DNA from: Alloalcanivorax profundimaris
Lineage (GTDB): Bacteria; Pseudomonadota; Gammaproteobacteria; Pseudomonadales; Alcanivoracaceae
DNA: 42,925 nucleotides
Assembly (NCBI RefSeq): GCF_015265435.1
Contig: NZ_JABJWH010000039.1
Coordinates: 1 to 42,925 of the forward strand
Reading direction: 5' to 3'
Shown: positions 37,377 to 42,925 of the stretch, piece after piece
Position numbering within the stretch: the first letter of the stretch is position 1
Layout of the letters: every line of letters starts with the position of its first letter
Position numbers and translations under genes: made by a program
Notes under the pieces: model-generated
What the model saw: the letters and a program-made list of their open reading frames with translations, nothing else
Database searches by the model: none
What the model was told of the DNA's origin: nothing

Positions 37377-38048
37377 ATGAAATCAGAGCAATACTGCTGT
37401 GCTCGCCTGAGAGCATGCAGGAAGGAAATTTTTTTATTAAAGGTCTGTGAGGGAAAATTGGATAAAGATAGTGTGAGGTGTTGCCAAGAATGCCGAGAGC
37501 GGGTCGGAGAAAGAGATACCTTCTGTACTCATTGTGGAACTAAGTTGATAGGAGAATCTAGAGAAAAGGCCGGGCTTAACCACGAGCCTTTGAAGGTGGG
37601 GAGATCTAAGCCACCAAGCAAAAAGTACTTGATGTCCATGGTTGCATTAACCGTTTTATGTTTGACGGTTAACGTAGCAATCTTTGGGTTGCTGGCTGCC
37701 GAAGAAGAGGTTGAGCTGGGGAGCTTTACAGAAACCGAGATATGTAGAGCTGGTATCGCAACCATCATGTCGAAAAATGTAGGAATAGTGGCTTTTGATG
37801 GCAAATCAGGAAGTAGCTATAAATTCCATTACATCAGAGGTTCTGATAGCAGTCGTTGGGGTTTCAGATGTTACCTCGACGGCAATACGCTAATCTGGGC
37901 GACGGAGGATGGTCCTTGGCGAACCAGAGGAGGGGACGCACCTGTGACTTGGCGTGTTTCTGTACCTGATGATCGGTTAACCATAACCGAAGACTATGCG
38001 GATGGCTCCGCTACCGTCAGGTCCTATTCGCTAAGCGAAGTAAGATAA
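37377..38048 (+). CDS. Zinc-ribbon, single-pass membrane protein of unknown function
   Basis: Up to 223 residues. A zinc ribbon is formed by Cys36, Cys39, Cys50 and Cys53 (CQECRERVGERDTFCTHCG). A basic linker and one transmembrane helix (about residues 84-107) follow, then an extracytoplasmic domain of about 115 residues ending in RSYSLSEVR. The start is uncertain: the ATG at 37377 has no SD, while a TTG at 37458 has GAGGG just upstream and would place the zinc ribbon at the very N-terminus (196 residues), as is usual in such proteins. AT-rich, unlike the core genes. The next gene also encodes a zinc ribbon plus membrane helices. Confidence 0.7.
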   Translation: MKSEQYCCARLRACRKEIFLLKVCEGKLDKDSVRCCQECRERVGERDTFCTHCGTKLIGESREKAGLNHEPLKVGRSKPPSKKYLMSMVALTVLCLTVNVAIFGLLAAEEEVELGSFTETEICRAGIATIMSKNVGIVAFDGKSGSSYKFHYIRGSDSSRWGFRCYLDGNTLIWATEDGPWRTRGGDAPVTWRVSVPDDRLTITEDYADGSATVRSYSLSEVR

Positions 38049-38105
38049 TGCTCTACTTCAACTTCTGGGTATTGCTTGCTGTCAATGTTAAATAATGGGG
38101 AAAGT

Positions 38106-38462
38106 ATGGAACTTGATGAAATGAAGGGAAAAAAGGCTGTGGATGAGAAATTTTGCCCGGATTGTGGTGAAATCATTAAAGCTCGGGCGGAGATCTGTCC
38201 AAAATGTGGTATTCGTCAGATGGCGCCTCCGTCGTCCGTGAATATGGCGCCTAACGGTAAAAGTAAGATTGCCGCCGCCCTGTTAGCTTTCTTTTTGGGT
38301 GGGTTTGGTGTTCACAAATTCTATTTGGGTCAGATAGGCCAGGGTATCATCTATCTGCTATTTTTCTGGACTTTTATTCCCGCAATCATCGCCTTTATAG
38401 AATTCATTATTCTTATCACAATGAGCGACGAAACATTCAATGCGAGATTTGGCAGTGCTTAG
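38106..38462 (+). CDS. Zinc-ribbon TM2-domain membrane protein
   Basis: A 118-residue protein. The N-terminal zinc ribbon has Cys17, Cys20, Cys31 and Cys34 (FCPDCGEIIKARAEICPKCG). Residues about 54-106 form a TM2 domain: KIAAALLAFFLGGFGVHKFY, LGQIGQGIIYLL and a second helix pair, ending FNARFG. TM2 proteins are widespread small membrane proteins of unknown biochemical role. The ATG at 38106 is chosen for its SD (GGGGAAAG) rather than an upstream ATG at 38076. Zinc ribbons in two adjacent genes suggest a shared partner. Confidence 0.85.
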   Translation: MELDEMKGKKAVDEKFCPDCGEIIKARAEICPKCGIRQMAPPSSVNMAPNGKSKIAAALLAFFLGGFGVHKFYLGQIGQGIIYLLFFWTFIPAIIAFIEFIILITMSDETFNARFGSA

Positions 38463-38557
38463 GGAGCCGGGCGGTGCCAAAGTGCCGCGCTTTCACAAAA
38501 TTTTTAGTCGTTATTAATTAGGTTTCGTTTAAATAAATTGGATGCTAAGGGGGGATT

Positions 38558-38929
38558 ATGTCGAAAAGAGCGATGGTTGTTACAGCCTTTTTGGCCGCGT
38601 TGTGGTCATGCAGTTCCATCGATAATGAATTAAAGTCATTTATGAAATGCGGTTTGGCAGCCAGCAAGTTAGAAAAGTATGTCGCTCAGAAAGTTATTTC
38701 CGATAAATTGAAAAAATATATAGAAAACGAAGAAGTTGACGGTGCCGCAAGAAATGCCATGCGTCTCGGCCAAGAAGTCCGTGATGATTTAGCGTTGTAC
38801 GAAAAGAGCCTGCAGGGCCAGTTTTACAAACTGGTAAAAGTTTACAACTCATCAGAATGTAGGAGTATCCACAATCAAAATAAAATAAGTATGCCGTTCT
38901 CTTATTACGTTAAGTATCTTTTTTTATAA
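38558..38929 (+). CDS. Putative small lipoprotein
   Basis: A 123-residue protein with an N-terminal signal (MSKRAMVVTAFLAALWSC) and a lipobox-like ALWSC (Cys18). The remainder is mostly helical and charged (KLEKYVAQKVISDKLKKYIE), with two later Cys residues. SD GGGGG precedes the ATG. AT-rich and without a recognised family. It is the last gene before the eroded gcvPB fragment, so it closes the first accessory module. Confidence 0.65.
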   Translation: MSKRAMVVTAFLAALWSCSSIDNELKSFMKCGLAASKLEKYVAQKVISDKLKKYIENEEVDGAARNAMRLGQEVRDDLALYEKSLQGQFYKLVKVYNSSECRSIHNQNKISMPFSYYVKYLFL

Positions 38930-38949
38930 GTTTAGGATACAAAGTTGGT

Positions 38950-39132
38950 GCGCTCGATATCGCCAAGTGCCTTCTTGACTAGGAGCAGTACGGCCATCAT
39001 CGACGCCATGGAGCAGATCCTAAAGAAAGCCAACACCGACCCGGGCACCGCGTACCGTTCACGCAGCCCGTGCGCCGGCTGGACGATGTGAAGCCGGCGA
39101 AGGAGTTGGATTTGGTTTGGGATGAGTGCGGG
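38950..39132 (+). pseudogene. Eroded copy of the gcvPB 3' end
   Basis: Two blocks match gcvPB: GCGCTCGATATCGCCAAG, and the stretch from GACGCCATGGAGCAGATCCT to TTGGATTTGGTTTGG, which aligns with the last 40 or so codons. Between them about 100 bases of gcvPB are missing, other small indels break the frame, and the TGA stop has become TGC. It is GC-rich within AT-rich surroundings. Some bases (AACACCGACCC, GATGTGAAG) agree with the copy at 39911-40420 rather than with the intact gene. Confidence 0.9.
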
Positions 39133-39325
39133 TGGATTTTTAAGAGTTGGTAAAGCGTTAAGATTTGAAGGGTAATGTGAGACTCTCCGAGCGTCAGAGG
39201 GTAGATCTCAGGTTTTGACGCAAGCTCTGTCGCGCACTTTTAAAAGAATAAAACATGGTGGTTTCAGTGGTGATTGTTCGATAGAGATATAGAAAACTAA
39301 AATGTGATAATTTTGAGATTATATT

Positions 39326-39853
39326 ATGAGAATACTGTTGTTGGCTGTTATTTTTTTATCGCAAAGTATTTGGGCAGAGGAAAAATCTTGGTCTATACAT
39401 GAAAATAAACCACATCCAGATAAGGTTATGGGCTCGTTAATAGATTTTAAGCCTGAGGCTGATTTTTTGATAGCGACCGTTGCAATGGCTACCGAATACT
39501 ATGGTGATCGACTTCGAATAACCCTAGTGGTAAATGAATGGTTTGGGGCTGAACCTGCGCCAGCATGTAAGGGTACGAAAATAGGGAAACCAGTAGATAA
39601 AGGAATGGACTTACATAAATTCAATGATGCCTGGATAAAAATGAAGCAGTTCTGTGTGGCGTTTGAAAGAGAAGGTTCGTCTAAGATTACTGATTACCAC
39701 CTGATTTTGATTCCGCAAACTTATTCAGATGCTTTAAGATTGGTTAATTTGTTTAAGAGATCAAACGATGTGATTTACGATAACAAGATAAAATTTACGG
39801 CTAGGAATTTTATAAACACATACGATGTTTACTCGAAACGGCTGGGTATCTAG
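39326..39853 (+). CDS. Putative secreted/periplasmic protein, unknown function
   Basis: A 175-residue protein with a clear signal peptide (MRILLLAVIFLSQSIWAEE, cleavage after WA). The mature part is a mixed alpha/beta sequence with two Cys residues (PAPACKGTK and KQFCVAFE) that could form a disulphide, and ends KRLGI. Very AT-rich compared with the core. It is the only gene of the second accessory module, between the two gcvPB end copies. No family recognised. Confidence 0.68.
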   Translation: MRILLLAVIFLSQSIWAEEKSWSIHENKPHPDKVMGSLIDFKPEADFLIATVAMATEYYGDRLRITLVVNEWFGAEPAPACKGTKIGKPVDKGMDLHKFNDAWIKMKQFCVAFEREGSSKITDYHLILIPQTYSDALRLVNLFKRSNDVIYDNKIKFTARNFINTYDVYSKRLGI

Positions 39854-39901
39854 TTTTAGAAAGGTGTGGGTTGCGAGTGTCACTAGATGAATACATGACC
39901 C

Positions 39902-40420
39902 ATGTCTAAAAGCATCGGCCACCTCAGCGCCTTCATGGGCAACGTCGGCGTTCTCCTGCGCGCCTACTTCTACGCAATGGTCCTCGGCCGCGAAGGCATG
40001 ATCCGCGTCGGCGAATACTCCACCCTCGCCGCCAACTACCTGCTCAAACGCCTCGAAGCCATCGGCTGCCAGCCCGCCTACCCCGAGCGCCGCGCCAGCC
40101 ACCAATTCATCCTCACCTTCGCCAAACTGGCCAAGGACCAACACGTCACCGCCCTCGACATCGCCAAGCGCCTGCTCGACTACAACCAGCACGCCCCCAC
40201 CATCTACTTCCCCCTGCTGGTGCCCGAGTGCTTCCTCATCGAGCCCACCGAAACCGAAACCAAGGAAGCCATGGACGACTTCGTCGACGCCATGGAACAG
40301 ATCCTCAACGAAGCCAACACCGACCCGGACACCGTCACCCAGGCGCCGTTCACCCAGCCCGTGCGCCGGCTGGAGGATGTGAAGGCAGCGAAGGAGTTGG
40401 ATTTGGTTTGGAGTGAGTGA
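39902..40420 (+). pseudogene. Second, well-preserved copy of the gcvPB 3' end (172-codon frame)
   Basis: From 39911 the sequence matches gcvPB codons 326-494, with 159 of 169 residues identical and the stop at the same place. An ATG-TCT-AAA precedes the match, so a 172-residue protein could be made, although no SD is evident. It lacks the PLP lysine and the first two thirds of the subunit, so it cannot be a working P2 protein. Weak similarity continues for about 75 bases past the stop (TTTTGTGCCTATGCGA against TTTTGTGCCTGCGCGA). Best read as a duplication boundary of an inserted module. Confidence 0.9.
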
Positions 40421-40652
40421 TAGCGGGGACCCCATGGTTAGTTGGTCGTTACTTACTAAAACGATTTTTGAGCCCATGTTTTGTGCCTATGCGATATACG
40501 GATACAAGTGTTGACTTGTGAGACACATCACGTTTTTATTCTGCGGGTGTAGGTGCCGTTACCTAACACGATAGTCAGTTCTGGCAGATTGCGAATATCG
40601 TTACTTGGTAGGGGTATGCAGCATCATTTCCTAACTAATAAGAGAGAGCTGT

Positions 40653-41525
40653 ATGAAGGAAACGCTGAAGGTGCACGCGTTTAGAGTTACGTTGCACGAG
40701 AAAAGCGGTAACTTTGAAGATCTTCTTAACCAGATAAAAGACGACCCGCTTCAGGCAAGGGTACGAACCCTCGGATATTCCGATATACGAATTGAGGATG
40801 TCAGAGAGGAAGGTGGTCTGTGGTTTTTTGATTTTGGAAAGTTTCGGGAGCAGCATGGACCAGGGAAAGCCTCAAAAACAACTCCTGTTAGAGGGTTTCC
40901 ATTCAGTAAGGGCGAAGTGTTTTGTGAAGAAACTGCATGTTTGTATGTACAAAAAACTGGCCATCTAATTGTCCAGTATAACCATCATGGCGCGCGGATC
41001 GGAAAGATACAAGAATATTTAAACGAATATGATCCTAATAACTCTTACACAATGGAGCTTGTCCCGAAGTACGATGACACCGTCGAGCGAAAGTTTCATA
41101 GCCGTGCGGCGACGAAGAAAATCGTTTTCGAGATCGATCCGCGCTTTCTTTCTCAAGAAGACCGGGTGGCGGGAACGGCTTTAACGCAAGCCCTGGACCT
41201 CGGTAAACGGTCTCGTGGAGAAAAGGTTGAGCTGACAATTTCTGCAGGTAGACCTAGAAATAACCATCTAAGTGATTTCATAGACAAAACGGCTAATGCT
41301 TTGAAGACAAAGGCTGGTCAGAAGCCGGATGGTGTCACCAAGCTTAAGGTGGGCGTGTTAGAAAATCTTGATAGTCGAATGGAGGTCTTGGATCTTATTG
41401 CCCAACGACTAGTCCATCAATTTGATGACATACCGGTGGGTGCTGACTTGCGGTTTCCTCAGGTGGAGCGTTATAAGGCTTTAAAGCGAGCATATAACGC
41501 CTGGAAAAATGTTCTAGGGAAATGA
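40653..41525 (+). CDS. Cytosolic protein, possibly DUF6731-like; first gene of a two-gene operon
   Basis: A 290-residue soluble protein without signal or membrane helix. The N-terminal half has VRTLGYSDIRIEDVREEGGL, WFFDFGKFREQHGPGK and EETACLYVQKTGHLIVQYNH, a layout that I associate with DUF6731-type proteins of mobile accessory regions. This is recall, not a search. The C-terminal half is helical and basic (RPRNNHLSDFIDKTANALK). SD AGAGAG precedes the ATG. The stop overlaps the ATG of the downstream membrane gene (ATGA), implying a tight functional pair. Biochemical activity is unknown; no nuclease, protease or NTPase motif was identified. Confidence 0.75.
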   Translation: MKETLKVHAFRVTLHEKSGNFEDLLNQIKDDPLQARVRTLGYSDIRIEDVREEGGLWFFDFGKFREQHGPGKASKTTPVRGFPFSKGEVFCEETACLYVQKTGHLIVQYNHHGARIGKIQEYLNEYDPNNSYTMELVPKYDDTVERKFHSRAATKKIVFEIDPRFLSQEDRVAGTALTQALDLGKRSRGEKVELTISAGRPRNNHLSDFIDKTANALKTKAGQKPDGVTKLKVGVLENLDSRMEVLDLIAQRLVHQFDDIPVGADLRFPQVERYKALKRAYNAWKNVLGK

Positions 41526-41941
41526 AAACGATATATCTGGAGCGGATTTCTCCGTATATTTTATCTTCGGCGGGGTGCTTCCTATGGTGGAGGTTAGGCT
41601 TGGTCTTGCCTGCCGGAGATGCAATTTTGAGCTCGTCTCTTACGCTCGGTGCAATAATCACGGGCTTTCTGGCTACAGCCAAAGCAATCGTGATGACCCT
41701 TGACTCGCCGATAATGAAGAAGATTCGTCAAACTGATTACAGTGATGATTTGGTTTCATATCTAGGCCAAGCTATCTGGTTGAGCTTTTCTTTTTGCATA
41801 CTCTCGATAGTTGGATTTTTTGTGTCAACAGAGGATGCATGGTTTGGTTTGGTTTGGATTTTTATTGGTTTGGCCAGCGCGGGCGCCTTCATTCGCGTAA
41901 CAAATATCATGCTTAAGATAATTAAGCATCACCCGGAGTGA
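41522..41941 (+). CDS. Small multi-pass membrane protein; partner of the preceding gene
   Basis: A 139-residue inner-membrane protein with three or four hydrophobic segments: about residues 10-30, 33-57 (LTLGAIITGFLATAKAIVM), 78-102 (IWLSFSFCILSIVGFFVS) and 105-128 (WFGLVWIFIGLASAGAFIR). The loop after the second segment is charged (MKKIRQTDYSDD), as is the tail (KIIKHHPE). It is translationally coupled to the preceding soluble gene. A soluble sensor-like protein plus a small four-helix membrane protein is a layout found in several abortive-infection systems. That similarity is architectural only. Confidence 0.75.
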   Translation: MKTIYLERISPYILSSAGCFLWWRLGLVLPAGDAILSSSLTLGAIITGFLATAKAIVMTLDSPIMKKIRQTDYSDDLVSYLGQAIWLSFSFCILSIVGFFVSTEDAWFGLVWIFIGLASAGAFIRVTNIMLKIIKHHPE

Positions 41942-42034
41942 AAAATATAGGTGCTTCTGTAAAAGTAATTATTTGCTCCGATATCGATAGTTAAAAAAGC
42001 GAGTTCATAAAGGCTGCCAATCATTGGGGGGTAA

Positions 42035-42805
42035 ATGGCTGGATCATTTCGCATATATAAGCACATGTGGATAGATAGGAAGCTTTCAGAGTACGAGTTG
42101 AAGGGACTCTGTGGCGCGCTTGTTCACGATGCCCCGTTCGACGAACCAGTAAAATCTTCGCAATTCGTTAAGCCAGTACCTGAGAGGCGCTTTAGGATTG
42201 GTGTGGCCCCGCAAGTGCCGATTGTGAAGCTTGCAAAGAAAGAGCATGTAGATGCTTTTTTCAAAGATGGGGCACTGCAGCTTGGGTCGTTTAGCTATTA
42301 CAATCAGTTTGATCATCCGGAAATTGGGGATAATCAAGAAGGTATTGTCACCCTCGTTGCAAAAACGCCCTTTGGGGTGATGGGTGGAAAGTATGGGTCT
42401 GGATATAACCAGCATATGCTCTGCGCTTTTCTCGGTGATATTGATCTCGTGACAATGAAACGATTTGGATACGATTCGGCATTTGTTATTAATAACCCGC
42501 ACGGATTTTCCTTGGCGGTTGCGAAATCCATTGGCGCCAATAACTTCACATTTGGGCAATGTCTTTACCGTCGCCATAAAGCTGTTTTGGGTTTTCCTGG
42601 GGATGTAGTAAGCCGCAATGAAATTTCTCACCGTACAGCTGATATTGTGAAGGCGGCAAAGTATTTCATTAAGCCGGATAAATACTCGCACCAAAAAGAG
42701 TTTCGTTTTCTATGGGAGCAGCCCTCAGATATCGAAGAGGCTGATATCTTCGATTGTTCGCCGGCTATAAAGTATTGCGTGCCATTGGCGGAATTAAACG
42801 GTTAA
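42035..42805 (+). CDS. Uncharacterised protein, distantly DUF2971-like
   Basis: A 256-residue soluble protein with a strong SD (GGGGGG, 5 bases before ATG). The middle and C-terminal parts follow a DUF2971-like order: HVDAFFKDGALQLGSFSYYN, an acidic QFDHPEIGDNQEG, HMLCAFLGDIDLVTMKRFG, NNPHGFSLAVAK and finally YSHQKEFRFLWEQ. DUF2971 proteins are common in mobile and defence islands, but their activity is not established. The assignment is by pattern and tentative. It lies 93 bases after the two-gene operon on the same strand and may belong with it. AT-rich, typical of the module. Confidence 0.7.
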   Translation: MAGSFRIYKHMWIDRKLSEYELKGLCGALVHDAPFDEPVKSSQFVKPVPERRFRIGVAPQVPIVKLAKKEHVDAFFKDGALQLGSFSYYNQFDHPEIGDNQEGIVTLVAKTPFGVMGGKYGSGYNQHMLCAFLGDIDLVTMKRFGYDSAFVINNPHGFSLAVAKSIGANNFTFGQCLYRRHKAVLGFPGDVVSRNEISHRTADIVKAAKYFIKPDKYSHQKEFRFLWEQPSDIEEADIFDCSPAIKYCVPLAELNG

Positions 42806-42925
42806 TAGAGTAGAAGCATTCCTGCGCGGCTAGAAGTCATCAGGGTTCTACCCCGTTTCCACGGACGGTTTTAAAACGGCGGATAGCTTCCTGTCTTGAG
42901 CGGCCACTCTACGTCGCATTCTTGG
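42806..42925. other. Window end, nothing identified
   Basis: The last 120 bases contain no recognisable gene start, repeat or copy of the gcvPB end. Whether the accessory region continues is unknown. Confidence 0.4.

Noticed and set aside
36564-42925. Integron cassette array or tRNA-borne genomic island.
   Set aside because: No attC-like pairs, integrase or tRNA gene were found. The repeated element is the gcvPB 3' end instead.
1-42925. CRISPR arrays.
   Set aside because: No regularly spaced direct repeats were seen; the only repeated short units are REP-like palindromes and the gcvPB ends.

Overview
The window looks like chromosomal DNA of a marine, hydrocarbon-associated gammaproteobacterium, most likely in or near Alcanivorax (family-level inference only). 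The basis is strongly GC-rich core genes, the conserved gammaproteobacterial order 6S RNA / fthC(ygfA) / zapA / zapB-like facing ygfB-pepP-ubiH-ubiI, and a FadL-type porin paired with a large lipoprotein that recalls hydrocarbon-uptake loci. No tRNA, rRNA, CRISPR array, integrase or replication origin was seen.

Layout. (1) 1-603: 5' part of an IS4-family transposase cut by the window edge. (2) 735-4034: a large Ig-like (Big_5) lipoprotein. (3) 4269-6557: rpiA divergent from biosynthetic threonine deaminase ilvA. (4) 6928-8475: a 48-residue membrane peptide, fthC, 6S RNA, zapA and a zapB-like gene. (5) 8656-13015: ygfB-like, pepP, ubiH, ubiI/visC, tightly packed. (6) 13118-21269: a formate module: soluble NAD-dependent molybdenum formate dehydrogenase fdsG-fdsB-fdsA-fdsD, a divergent ModE-like/PBP regulator, and an oxalate/formate-type MFS transporter. 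(7) 21914-26385: FadL-type porin plus a second Big_5 lipoprotein, paralogous to the one in (2). (8) 26558-31803: an iron-uptake operon fecI-fecR-TonB receptor-PepSY behind a Fur-box-like site; fecR carries an in-frame TGA and the receptor a frameshift, so the operon looks damaged. (9) 32048-36563: complete glycine cleavage operon gcvT-gcvH-gcvPA-gcvPB with a split P protein. (10) 36564-42925: an AT-richer accessory zone of small orphan genes.

The most unusual structure is in region 10. The 3' end of gcvPB is present three times: in the intact gene (from 36054), as an eroded fragment at 38950-39132, and as a well-preserved 169-codon copy at 39911-40420. Each copy is followed by a different set of AT-rich orphan genes: a small Cys-rich peptide, a possible hydrophobic peptide, a zinc-ribbon membrane protein, a TM2 protein and a lipoprotein; then a secreted protein; then a soluble/membrane two-gene operon and a possible DUF2971-like protein. 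This reads as a hotspot built by serial insertion of cargo modules, each bringing its own gcvPB 3' end. The last module is the best candidate for an undescribed, possibly defence-related, system.

How the parts fit: the glycine cleavage system, fthC and formate dehydrogenase all touch one-carbon metabolism. The transporter and regulator next to fds suggest that external formate is used for NADH. Short REP-like palindromes sit at several gene ends.
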